A stretch of DNA of 64,000 nucleotides from Streptomyces globisporus (lineage in GTDB: Bacteria; Actinomycetota; Actinomycetes; Streptomycetales; Streptomycetaceae), in assembly GCA_014649555.1 (NCBI GenBank), contig BMTG01000001.1, positions 868,001-932,000 of the forward strand, written 5' to 3'. The translations under genes were made by a program, and so were the position numbers. The first letter of the stretch is position 1. Every line of letters begins with the position of its first letter. Positions 55,118 through 62,575 of this stretch are shown here, piece by piece. A model generated the notes under the pieces. The model did not search any database and was not told the DNA's origin. It saw nothing but the letters and a program-made list of their open reading frames with translations.

Positions 55118-55272
55118 AACGGACACCTCTGCCGAATCCGTCCTGCCTTCCCGGCCGTTCGGAACCGGGGACCCACACGCAGAACCGGGGTGAATCGGTC
55201 CGTGCCCTCGCATGCGGACCGTAGGACAGCCTTCCGTTCCGTCCGAACCCGACAGCTAACCCGGTAGGCGGT
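55118..55272 (+). ncRNA. ydaO-type cyclic di-AMP riboswitch
   Basis: Conserved blocks of the ydaO/yuaA motif appear in order: GCCGAATCC (55131), GGAACCGGGGACCCA (55161), GGGGTGAATCGGTCCG (55187), GACAGCCTTCCG (55225), and then CCGAACCCGACAGCTAACCC (55243) with GGTAGGCGG. It ends ~20 bases before the NlpC/P60 gene. In actinobacteria this riboswitch typically switches off cell-wall hydrolase genes when c-di-AMP is high. Confidence 0.92.
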
Positions 55273-55293
55273 CCACGGAAGGAGATGCCGGTC

Positions 55294-56481
55294 TTGGCAT
55301 CGCATCGCAAGCCGCGCACGAAGGTGCGCACCACCACCCCCGCCGTCGGGCTGACGACGGCCGCGCTGGCCTCGGTGACCTTGCTCTCCACGCAGAGCGC
55401 CACGGCGGCGCCCGCGGAGCCGAAGCCCGCCATCGAGGACGTGCAGAAGAAGGTCGACGCCCTGTACCGGCAGGCGGGCTCGGCGACCCAGGAGTACAAC
55501 CGGGCCAAGGCCGCCTCCTCGTCGCAGCAGAAGAAGGTCGACACGCTGCTCGCGGACGTGGCGAAGCGCACCGAGAAGATCAACGAGGCGCGCCGATCGC
55601 TGGGCTCCTACGCGGCGGCCCAGTACCGCAGCGGCGGCATCGCGCCCACGGCGACGTTCTTCCTCGCGGACGACCCGCAGGGGTACTTCGACCAGAGCCG
55701 GCTGATGGACCGGGCGACGGAGCGGCAGCAGAAGGCCGTGACCGACTTCCGTACGCAGCAGGCCTCGGCGGCGAAGAAGCGCGCGGAGGCCGTGAAGAGC
55801 CTGGAGACCCTGACCGAGACGCAGGCCACGCTCTCCTCCAGCAAGAAGGACGTCCAGGCCAAGCTGACCGAGGCGCGTGGGCTGCTGTCCCGGCTGACCG
55901 CCGAGGAGAAGGCGCGGCTGGCGGAGCTGGAGCGCAAGAAGGAGGCCGAGGCGAAGGAGAAGGCGGCGAAGCTGGCCGCCCGCCAGGCCGCCGAGGCGGA
56001 GGCGAAGGCCGAGGCCGAGGAGAAGGCCCGCGAGGAGGCCGCGAAGGAGTCCGGCGGCGGTTCGGGATCCGGATTGGGCACCGGTACGGGCACGGGTCCG
56101 GGGTCCGGCTCCGGCGCGGGCAGCGGTTACGCCGCCAAGGCGGAGAAGGTGCTGGCCTTCGCCCGCGCCCAGATCGGGAAGCCGTACGTCTGGGGGGCGA
56201 CGGGCCCCTCCAGTTACGACTGCTCGGGGCTGACCCAGGCGGCCTGGCGGGAGGCGGGCGTGACCCTGCCCCGGACCACCTGGGACCAGGTCGAGGTCGG
56301 CACGCGGGTCGCCACGTCCGACCTCCAGCCCGGGGACCTGGTCTTCTTCTACGACGACATCAGCCACGTCGGCATCTACAAGGGCGACGGGATGATGATC
56401 CACGCCCCGAAGCCGGGTGCGAACGTGCGCGAGGAGTCGATCTACTACATGCCGATCTACGGGAGCGTACGCCCGGCGTGA
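55294..56481 (+). CDS. NlpC/P60 cell-wall endopeptidase, riboswitch-controlled
   Basis: 395 residues. A signal peptide (TTAALASVTLLSTQSATAA) precedes a long coiled coil (about residues 45-255, Lys/Glu/Ala-rich). A Gly/Ser linker leads to the NlpC/P60 domain with catalytic Cys in SSYDCSGLTQAAW and His in DISHVGIYKGD, then HAPKPG. It hydrolyses peptidoglycan stem peptides. I prefer TTG 55294 (MASHRKPR), which has AAGGAG 9 bases upstream, over ATG 55285, which abuts the same AAGGAG. A c-di-AMP riboswitch lies directly upstream. Confidence 0.9.
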   Translation: MASHRKPRTKVRTTTPAVGLTTAALASVTLLSTQSATAAPAEPKPAIEDVQKKVDALYRQAGSATQEYNRAKAASSSQQKKVDTLLADVAKRTEKINEARRSLGSYAAAQYRSGGIAPTATFFLADDPQGYFDQSRLMDRATERQQKAVTDFRTQQASAAKKRAEAVKSLETLTETQATLSSSKKDVQAKLTEARGLLSRLTAEEKARLAELERKKEAEAKEKAAKLAARQAAEAEAKAEAEEKAREEAAKESGGGSGSGLGTGTGTGPGSGSGAGSGYAAKAEKVLAFARAQIGKPYVWGATGPSSYDCSGLTQAAWREAGVTLPRTTWDQVEVGTRVATSDLQPGDLVFFYDDISHVGIYKGDGMMIHAPKPGANVREESIYYMPIYGSVRPA

Positions 56482-56488
56482 CACAGGG

Positions 56489-56517
56489 CGGGGGCGGCCG
56501 GTGACCGGCCGCCCCCG
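56489..56517. terminator. Bidirectional terminator
   Basis: Perfect 13-base arms (CGGGGGCGGCCGG and complement) around TGA, between convergent genes. Confidence 0.8.
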
Positions 56518-56534
56518 AAAGATCAGGTCCGGGC

Positions 56535-56888
56535 TCAGGTCCAGACGGTGGCGATGAAGATGTTGACGGTCGTCAGAGCGCCGACGGCGATGAACGCGCC
56601 CTTGTCGACCTTCTCCTCGTCTCGCTTGACGTAGACCAGGGCGAGGATCACGACCAGCAGCGCCAGCTTGATGCCGATCTTGACGTTGTTCACGGTCTGG
56701 TCGTCGGCCTGGTTGAGGCCGACCAGGGCCACGCCGGTGACCAGCATGGTCAGCGCGCCGTGCAGCATCGCCGGGGTGAACCGGGCGGTCCCCGGCCCCA
56801 TGGCCTTCATCTGCGTCAGGAAGCCGCCCAGCAGGGAGGCGATGCCGATGATGTGCAGGGCGACGAAGACATTGATGAGTACGTCCAT
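56535..56888 (-). CDS. Small four-helix integral membrane protein
   Basis: 117 residues with four membrane helices: INVFVALHIIGIASLLGGFL, MLHGALTMLVTGVALVGL, VKIGIKLALLVVILALVYV and AFIAVGALTTVNIFIATVW. The first two helices contain histidines (ALHIIG, MLHGAL), as in heme- or copper-associated membrane proteins, but I do not recognise the family. The ATG lies within the inverted repeat CCATGGCT/AGCCATGG (56885-56909). It is flanked by the two NlpC/P60 genes on the other strand. Confidence 0.75.
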   Translation of the reverse strand: MDVLINVFVALHIIGIASLLGGFLTQMKAMGPGTARFTPAMLHGALTMLVTGVALVGLNQADDQTVNNVKIGIKLALLVVILALVYVKRDEEKVDKGAFIAVGALTTVNIFIATVWT

Positions 56889-56923
56889 GGCTCGGGAGCC
56901 TAGCCATGGCCAAAGTTTTACTT

Positions 56924-56942
56924 TTCAGTGAGGCAAGCCTTC
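56924..56942 (-). promoter_or_regulatory. Weak iron-box-like sequence
   Basis: The minus strand reads GAAGGCTTGCCTCACTGAA, matching 12 of 19 positions of the DtxR/DmdR box TTAGGTTAGGCTCACCTAA. It lies about 35-55 bases upstream of the small membrane protein gene. This is below the match usually expected of functional boxes. Confidence 0.25.
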
Positions 56943-56975
56943 CTTGAGCGCTTCGAGCCCCCTTGAGCGCTTCGA
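56942..56975. repeat. 15-bp direct repeat
   Basis: CCTTGAGCGCTTCGA at 56942-56956 and again at 56961-56975, 19 bases apart (about two helical turns), in the divergent gap. Confidence 0.6.
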
Positions 56976-57109
56976 TCATCCGTGACCGGCGAAACGTCAC
57001 ATCAGGGCAATAGCTGTCATGGCGCCTCTTTTCTCCGCGCCGGGATTAGCGTCCATCCCGGACCCGCCGCCGTTCCCGGCGGTCAGCCGAGAGGAAGGAT
57101 GCCGCCCCC

Positions 57110-58189
57110 GTGGCAGCCCACCGCAGGTCAGCTCACCGAAAACCGAAGCAGCGCCCGCTCACCGGCCCTGCTGCCCGCACCGCCGCCACCCTGGCGCTCG
57201 CCGGGGCCGCCACCGCCGGCTCGGTCACCGGGGCGGGCGCGGCCCCCGCCGAACCGGCCCCCACCGCGGCGCAGGTCAAAGCCCAGGTCGACCGGCTCTA
57301 CCACGACGCCGAGGTCGCCACCGAGAAGTACAACGGGGCGAAGGAGAGGGCGGACGCCGCCACCCGCACCGTCGACGCCCTGACCGACGAGGCCGCCCGC
57401 CGCACCGACCGCCTCAACACCGCCCGGCACGCGCTGGGTTCGCTGGCCACCGCGCAGTACCGTTCCGGCACCCTGGACCCGGCCCTGCAACTGGCGCTCT
57501 CCTCCGACCCCGACGCCTATCTGGAACGCGCCTCCTACCTCGACCGGGCCGGCGACCGGCAGACCGGGCTGCTGCGGAACATCAAGCGGCAGGTCTCCCG
57601 GATCGCCCAGGTCAAGTCCCGCGCCGACGAGGAGACCGAGCGCCTCGCCGCCCGCCGCACCGAACTGCGCGAGCACCGCACCGCGATCCGCACGAAGCTG
57701 ACCGACGCCCGGAAGCTGCTGGACACCCTGACGGCCGACGAGCGCGCCGACTTCGAACGCTCCGCCGACGCCCGGCACGGCGGCGGCCCGGCCCACGCCG
57801 ACCGCTCCACCACCCGCAGCGGCCCGGTGGCCGCTCCCAACTCCCGTGCCGGGCAGGCCATCGCCTTCGCCCACGGCGCGATCGGCAAGCCGTACGTCTG
57901 GGGCGCGACCGGCCCGAACGCCTTCGACTGCTCCGGCCTCACCCAGGCGGCCTGGAAGGCGGCGGGCGTGAGCCTGCCCCGCACCACCTACACCCAGATC
58001 AACGCCGGACAGCGCATCCCGCGCTCTCAACTGGCCCCCGGCGACCTGGTGTTCTTCTACTCCGGGATCAGCCACGTCGGCCTCTACATCGGCGGCGGCC
58101 AGATGATCCACGCCCCGCGGCCGGGAGCACCGGTGCGCATCGCGCCGATCGACCAGATGCCGTTCGCGGGCGCGACCCGGGTGGCGTAG
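57110..58189 (+). CDS. NlpC/P60 cell-wall endopeptidase, second copy
   Basis: 359 residues with the same architecture as the gene at 55294. It has an N-terminal export signal (AARTAATLALAGAATAG), a coiled coil (about residues 45-215) and an NlpC/P60 domain with the catalytic Cys in NAFDCSGLTQAAW and the His in GISHVGLYIGG. The linker is shorter and not Gly-rich. The GTG at 57110 follows GAGGAAGG. A candidate -10, TAGCGT, lies at 57047. Unlike the first copy there is no ydaO riboswitch in front of it. Confidence 0.9.
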   Translation: MAAHRRSAHRKPKQRPLTGPAARTAATLALAGAATAGSVTGAGAAPAEPAPTAAQVKAQVDRLYHDAEVATEKYNGAKERADAATRTVDALTDEAARRTDRLNTARHALGSLATAQYRSGTLDPALQLALSSDPDAYLERASYLDRAGDRQTGLLRNIKRQVSRIAQVKSRADEETERLAARRTELREHRTAIRTKLTDARKLLDTLTADERADFERSADARHGGGPAHADRSTTRSGPVAAPNSRAGQAIAFAHGAIGKPYVWGATGPNAFDCSGLTQAAWKAAGVSLPRTTYTQINAGQRIPRSQLAPGDLVFFYSGISHVGLYIGGGQMIHAPRPGAPVRIAPIDQMPFAGATRVA

Positions 58190-58211
58190 GGACTGTCAGC
58201 GCGCCCCGGCC

Positions 58212-58907
58212 TCAGACCAGCCGTCGCGCCGTCGCCCAGCGGGTCAGTTCGTGCCGGTTGGAGAGCTGGAGCTTGCGCAGCACCGCCGAGACGTGGGACT
58301 CGACCGTCTTCACCGAGATGAACAGCTGCTTGGCGATCTCCTTGTAGGCGTAGCCGCGGGCGATCAGCCGCAGGACCTCGCGCTCGCGCTGGGTGAGGCG
58401 GTCCAGGTCCTCGTCGACCGGCGGGGCGTCCGTCGAGGCGAAGGCGTCGAGGACGAAGCCGGCCAGACGGGGCGAGAAGACCGCGTCGCCCTCCTGGACC
58501 CGGAAGATCGAGTCGACGAGGTCGGTGCCGGTGATCGTCTTGGTGACGTAGCCGCGGGCACCGCCGCGGATCACGCCGATGACGTCCTCCGCGGCGTCCG
58601 ACACGGACAGGGCGAGGAAGCGGACCGGGTTCTCCACCGCGCCCATCAGGGGGGCGCAGCGGCGCAGCACCTCGACGCCGCCGCCGCCCGGGAGGTGGAC
58701 GTCGAGGAGGACGACCTCGGGGCGGGTCGCGGTGATGACGGTGACCGCCTGGTCGACGTCGGCGGCCTCGCCGACCACCTCGACGCCGGTCTCCTCGGTG
58801 CGGCCGATCTCGGCCTGCACCCCGGTGCGGAACATCCGGTGGTCGTCGACGAGCACGACCCGTACCCGTCGCTCCGGGCCCCCGGTGGCTTCGGTGTTCT
58901 CGGTCAT
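58212..58907 (-). CDS. LuxR/NarL-type response regulator (LiaR-like)
   Basis: 231 residues. The receiver domain has the acidic pair in VVLVDDHRMF, phosphoacceptor Asp69 in VVLLDVHLPGGGG, and the conserved Lys in GYVTKTITG. The C-terminal LuxR helix-turn-helix is LTQREREVLRLIARGYAYKE and SVKTVESHVSAVLRKL. The start overlaps the sensor kinase stop by 4 bases (ATGA), so the two are coupled. Confidence 0.95.
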   Translation of the reverse strand: MTENTEATGGPERRVRVVLVDDHRMFRTGVQAEIGRTEETGVEVVGEAADVDQAVTVITATRPEVVLLDVHLPGGGGVEVLRRCAPLMGAVENPVRFLALSVSDAAEDVIGVIRGGARGYVTKTITGTDLVDSIFRVQEGDAVFSPRLAGFVLDAFASTDAPPVDEDLDRLTQREREVLRLIARGYAYKEIAKQLFISVKTVESHVSAVLRKLQLSNRHELTRWATARRLV

Positions 58908-60190
58908 TCGCTCGCCCTCTCCATCTCCAGCTCGACCTCGGTGCCCCCGCCGGGCACCGAACGCAGCCGGGCACTCCCGCCGTTGCGCTGCATCCGGCCG
59001 ATGATTGATTCTCGTACGCCCATGCGGTCCCCGGGAACCTCGTCCAGGTCGAAACCCGGACCCCGGTCCCGTACGGACACGAAGACCGTACGGCCCTCGA
59101 CCTCCGCGAAGACCTGGACCGCCCCGCCCTCGCCACCGTACTTGGCGGCGTTGACCATCGCCTCGCGCGCGGCCTGCATCTGTGCGGACAGCTTCTCGTC
59201 GAGGGGGCAGTCGCCGACCACGACGACCTCCAGGGGCACGCCGTGCTTGTCCTCGACCTCGGCGGCGGCCCGTTTGACCGCCTCGGCCAGGGTCTCCGGT
59301 TCGTCGTCCTCGTCCTTGCCGGTGCCCTCGGGGTTGTAGAGCCAGTTGCGCAGCTCGCGTTCCTGGGCGCGGGCGAGGCGTCTGACCTCGCCGGCGTCGT
59401 CAGCGTTGCGCTGGATCAGGGTGAGGGTGTGCAGCACGGAGTCGTGTACGTGGGCGGCGACCTCGGCCCGCTCCTGGGCGCGGATGCGCATCAGGCGCTC
59501 CTCGGAGAGGTCCTGGGTCATCCGCACGAGGGAGGGGCCGGCGAGCAGGAAGATGCCGGTCAGTACGGCGACGGCGGCGGTCAGCAGATTGCCGAGCTGG
59601 GCGGCGGAGCCGCGGACGACGAAGAAGACGGCGAGGCCGAGGCCGACCAGGGCGACCCCGGCGAGGCCGCGGGCGACGTGGAGCAGCCTGCGGTTGCCGC
59701 TGACCTCCATCCAGCGGGCCCGCCGGGCGTTGTCCGCCTGCCGCCAGACCAGGACGGATCCGGCGCCGATGAGGAGGGTGGGCCAGATGTAGCGGCCGGT
59801 CTCACCGCCCATGTCGACGTTGACGGCATACGCGACGGCCCCTGTCGTCAGGGCGACCAGGGCGAAGACCTGGCCCTTGTCCGGCTTACGGAGCCTGCGG
59901 CGGCCGTCCGCGACGGTCTCGAAGACGGAGCGGGAGGGCTCGACGCCGCCGACGCCGAGCGGGACGACGATCCAGAACACCGCGTAGAGCAGGGCGCCGA
60001 GGCCGTCGGTGACGAACAGTCCGAGGAAGACGAGCCGCACCCAGGCGACCGGCAGTCCGAGGTGTCCGGCGAGCCCGCGCGCGACACCGCCGAGCAGCCG
60101 GCTGTCGGCGCTGCGGTAGAGCTTGCGCAGCGGCGGCTCCTCCGGGTCGGCGGAGAGGGAGCTGGCGGCTCGGGCGGTGGCGGCGGGCAT
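58904..60190 (-). CDS. PspC-domain sensor histidine kinase (LiaS-like)
   Basis: 428 residues. An N-terminal PspC domain (KLYRSADSRLLGGVARGLAG) is followed by five or so membrane helices. A HisKA_3 dimerisation domain has the phospho-His in VAAHVHDSVLHTL. An HATPase domain has VNAAKYGGEG as N box and RDRGPGFDLDEVPG as G1. The PspC domain inside a kinase suggests sensing of membrane stress. It is first gene of the kinase-regulator operon and is divergent from a PspC/LiaF-like gene. Confidence 0.93.
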   Translation of the reverse strand: MPAATARAASSLSADPEEPPLRKLYRSADSRLLGGVARGLAGHLGLPVAWVRLVFLGLFVTDGLGALLYAVFWIVVPLGVGGVEPSRSVFETVADGRRRLRKPDKGQVFALVALTTGAVAYAVNVDMGGETGRYIWPTLLIGAGSVLVWRQADNARRARWMEVSGNRRLLHVARGLAGVALVGLGLAVFFVVRGSAAQLGNLLTAAVAVLTGIFLLAGPSLVRMTQDLSEERLMRIRAQERAEVAAHVHDSVLHTLTLIQRNADDAGEVRRLARAQERELRNWLYNPEGTGKDEDDEPETLAEAVKRAAAEVEDKHGVPLEVVVVGDCPLDEKLSAQMQAAREAMVNAAKYGGEGGAVQVFAEVEGRTVFVSVRDRGPGFDLDEVPGDRMGVRESIIGRMQRNGGSARLRSVPGGGTEVELEMERASE

Positions 60191-60266
60191 ACCCCGATCG
60201 TCACACGCGCGGGCGCGGGGCGGCATCAGGGTCAGCCCCCGAACCGACCCTGATGCTGTCCCCCGG

Positions 60267-60365
60267 GTGCGGCCTGGGGCCGGCACCTCCCCCCTGCCGC
60301 GCCCCGGTGCCGGCACCCCTTCCCGGCCGCACCCTGGTGCCGGCACCCCTTCCCGGCCGCGCCCT
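60267..60365. repeat. 30-bp tandem repeats in the kinase/PspC divergent gap
   Basis: GGTGCCGGCACCCCTTCCCG plus ten more bases repeats at 60306 and 60336 with a 30-base period and one change in the copies. A degenerate third copy precedes them from 60267. The repeats contain the palindrome GGTGCCGGCACC. Confidence 0.7.
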
Positions 60366-60449
60366 TCAGGGGCGTACGCGGGCAATATCAGGGACCGTCC
60401 AGGGTCGGGGCGGGTCCCGGCGGGCGGTCCGGCCCGTCACCATGGAGGC

Positions 60450-61799
60450 ATGACCGCTCCCTCCAACACCGCTCCCGGCGTCGCGCCCTCCGAAGCGCCG
60501 AAGCCGACGCTGCGGCGCATCCCGCGGCAGAAGGTCGTCGCCGGGGTGTGCGGCGGGCTCGGCCGGTACTGCGACGTGGACCCGGTGATCTTCCGGATCG
60601 TGGTCGGCGTGCTGTCGGTGACCGGGGGCATCGGGCTGATCTTCTACGGCTTCGCCTGGCTGCTGCTGCCCGCCGAGGGCGAGGACGAGAACGAGGCGCG
60701 CAAGCTGCTCTCTGGCCGGGTCGACGGGGCGTCCCTGGTGGCGCTGCTGCTGGCACTGATCGGCTGCGGTCTCTTCCTGTCGATGCTGCACAACCGGGGC
60801 ATGCTGTCGTTCGCCGCACTGCTGACGGTGGCCGTCGTCGGCTTCGCCGTGTGGACGCAGTCCCGGCGGACGGCGGCCCCGGAGGACCCGGCGGCCCCGC
60901 CCGGCGCACCGGCCGCCCCTCCGGGCCCCGCGCACACCGGCGGGCTCGGCACGCCGCCGCCGGAGGTGAAGGCCCCGCCGACGCCGGGCAGTCCGTCGTG
61001 GTGGCGGGACCCGATCGTCAAGGACGGCACCACCGGGCCGGTCGGCTCCGGCTATCTGTGGGGGCCGCCGGACACCGACGCGGAGGCGGCACGGGCCGGG
61101 GCGAAGGCCGGGCGGCCCACCCCGGACGCCCCGTTCCGGACGCCGCAGCCCTCGCCCGAGCCGAGCGGGCCGCGCTCGATCGGCGGCCTGGTCTTCCTGA
61201 CAGCGCTGGTGGCGGGCGGCCTGGGCGCCGGGCTGAGCTGGGAGCACCAGCCGCTGGGCACCGCCCTCCAGATCGGTCTGGTCGCGGCTCTCGCCGTCTT
61301 CGGACTCGGCCTGCTGATCGCGTCGCTGCTGGGGCGGACCGGCTTCGGCACGGTCTTCATGGCGATGGTCACGGCGGGCCTGCTGGCGGGCGCGGCGGTG
61401 CTGCCGAAGGACATCGACACCTCGTGGGCCCGCCAGGAGTGGCGGCCCGCGTCGGTGGCCGCCGTCCAGCCGCGCTACGAACTGAGCACGGGCGACGCCC
61501 GGCTGGACCTGTCCGGCCTGAAGGTCCCCAAGGGCGAGACCGTGCGCACGGAGGTCGACGTGGCGGCGGGGCGGGCGGCCGTGGTCGTCCCGGCGGACGT
61601 GACGGTGAAGGTGCGCGCCGAGGCGGGTCTCGGGGAGGTCCGTCTGGAGGAGGGGCAGCGGGTCCAGGTCCGGATCAACAACGGCGAGTCGACCGAGCGC
61701 ACGCTGCCGCCGCCGAAGGGCACGAAGCCCGCCGGGACGGTCGAGCTGGATGTGGAAGTCGGCATCGGACAGGTGGAGGTCACCCGTGCTGCGTCATGA
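60450..61799 (+). CDS. PspC/LiaF-like membrane protein
   Basis: 449 residues. A PspC domain at about residues 20-80 (RRIPRQKVVAGVCGGLGRYC, VTGGIGLIFYGFAWLLLPAE) is followed by further membrane helices and a Pro-rich loop. The C-terminal beta-rich domain (YELSTGDARLDLSGLKVP onward) resembles the LiaF/DUF2154-type repeat domain. With the divergent PspC kinase and LuxR regulator this makes a LiaFSR-like envelope-stress set. The ATG at 60450 has GGAGG only one base upstream, an unusual spacing. Confidence 0.87.
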   Translation: MTAPSNTAPGVAPSEAPKPTLRRIPRQKVVAGVCGGLGRYCDVDPVIFRIVVGVLSVTGGIGLIFYGFAWLLLPAEGEDENEARKLLSGRVDGASLVALLLALIGCGLFLSMLHNRGMLSFAALLTVAVVGFAVWTQSRRTAAPEDPAAPPGAPAAPPGPAHTGGLGTPPPEVKAPPTPGSPSWWRDPIVKDGTTGPVGSGYLWGPPDTDAEAARAGAKAGRPTPDAPFRTPQPSPEPSGPRSIGGLVFLTALVAGGLGAGLSWEHQPLGTALQIGLVAALAVFGLGLLIASLLGRTGFGTVFMAMVTAGLLAGAAVLPKDIDTSWARQEWRPASVAAVQPRYELSTGDARLDLSGLKVPKGETVRTEVDVAAGRAAVVVPADVTVKVRAEAGLGEVRLEEGQRVQVRINNGESTERTLPPPKGTKPAGTVELDVEVGIGQVEVTRAAS

Positions 61800-62049
61800 A
61801 TTCCGGCCCGGCAGGGCCGTGGCCGGCCTGGTGATGCTGGGCCTGGCCGCCGGGTACGCGGCGGACGCGGCCGGGGCCTGGGAGGTCCCGTGGACGTTCT
61901 TCCTGCCGCTGTTCTTCGGCGGGCTGTGGCTGGCCGCGACGGTGACCTGGGCCGCCTACATGCTGCGGCGGCGGCGCGCGGCGAGGAAGGCGTCGGCGGA
62001 GAACAGCGGGGCGCCCGCGAGCACCAGCGGCAGCCACGCCACCAGGTAG
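61786..62049 (+). CDS. Small two-helix membrane protein
   Basis: 87 residues with two membrane helices (AVAGLVMLGLAAGYAADAAG, FFLPLFFGGLWLAATVTWAA) and a basic tail. The GTG at 61786 has GGAGG at good spacing and overlaps the end of the PspC/LiaF-like gene by 14 bases, so it is coupled to it. Its last 94 bases overlap the convergent DoxX gene, and the C-terminal Ser/Ala-rich tail there may not be conserved. Confidence 0.75.
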   Translation: MLRHEFRPGRAVAGLVMLGLAAGYAADAAGAWEVPWTFFLPLFFGGLWLAATVTWAAYMLRRRRAARKASAENSGAPASTSGSHATR

Positions 62050-62468
62050 GGCAGGTCGTTGCCGTAGTAGTACGGGGTGGCCTGCCAGCTCACGGTCAGC
62101 CAGAGGCTCAGCGAGATCAGCGCACCGCCGAGCGCCGCGAGCCGGGCCCAGAGGCCGACGAGGGTGCCGAGGCCGACGAGGAGTTCGCCGATCGCGATGG
62201 CGTAACCGAAGCCCTCGGGGCTCTTCAGGGCCAGGTCGACGAGGGCGGGGATCGCGGAGGAGTCGCGCACTCCGCGCATCATCTCGCCGATGGACCCGTT
62301 GCCGCTCGCGGACAGGAACGCGCTGTCGGTGAGCTTGTCGAGGCCCGCGTAGACGAAGGTGACGCCGAGGAAGATCCGCAGCGGCAGCAGGGCGTGGACA
62401 CCTGCCTGCTCCTTCAGTGTCCTGCGCTCGCCCAGTCCGTACGAACCCCGCTCGCCGTAACCGTTCAT
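61956..62468 (-). CDS. DoxX family membrane protein
   Basis: 170 residues with four membrane helices. The DoxX features are LLPLRIFLGVTFVYAGLDKL at the start and GFGYAIAIGELLVGLGTLVGL in the middle. The family includes terminal-oxidase-associated and thiosulfate:quinone-oxidoreductase-like subunits; the exact role here is unknown. The C-terminus (PLFSADAFLAARRRRSM) is encoded opposite the tail of the small membrane protein gene. Confidence 0.88.
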   Translation of the reverse strand: MNGYGERGSYGLGERRTLKEQAGVHALLPLRIFLGVTFVYAGLDKLTDSAFLSASGNGSIGEMMRGVRDSSAIPALVDLALKSPEGFGYAIAIGELLVGLGTLVGLWARLAALGGALISLSLWLTVSWQATPYYYGNDLPYLVAWLPLVLAGAPLFSADAFLAARRRRSM

Positions 62469-62575
62469 GACCGCTGCCCCACTTCCCGATGTCCCGTCAC
62501 TTCGACCATACGTACGCCTTCGGCGCGCCGCTCACCAGGGTTGCGGAGCAGATCGGTGAAAGCGGGCGGCGGCGG

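Noticed and set aside
55285-55293. ATG at 55285 as start of the first NlpC/P60 protein
   Set aside because: It directly abuts AAGGAG with no spacer, whereas TTG at 55294 has a 9-base spacer and gives the MASHRKPR start usual in the family.
57000-57109. Second c-di-AMP riboswitch before the second NlpC/P60 gene
   Set aside because: The conserved ydaO blocks (GCCGAATCC, GGGGTGAATC, CAGCTAACCC) are absent and the leader is too short.
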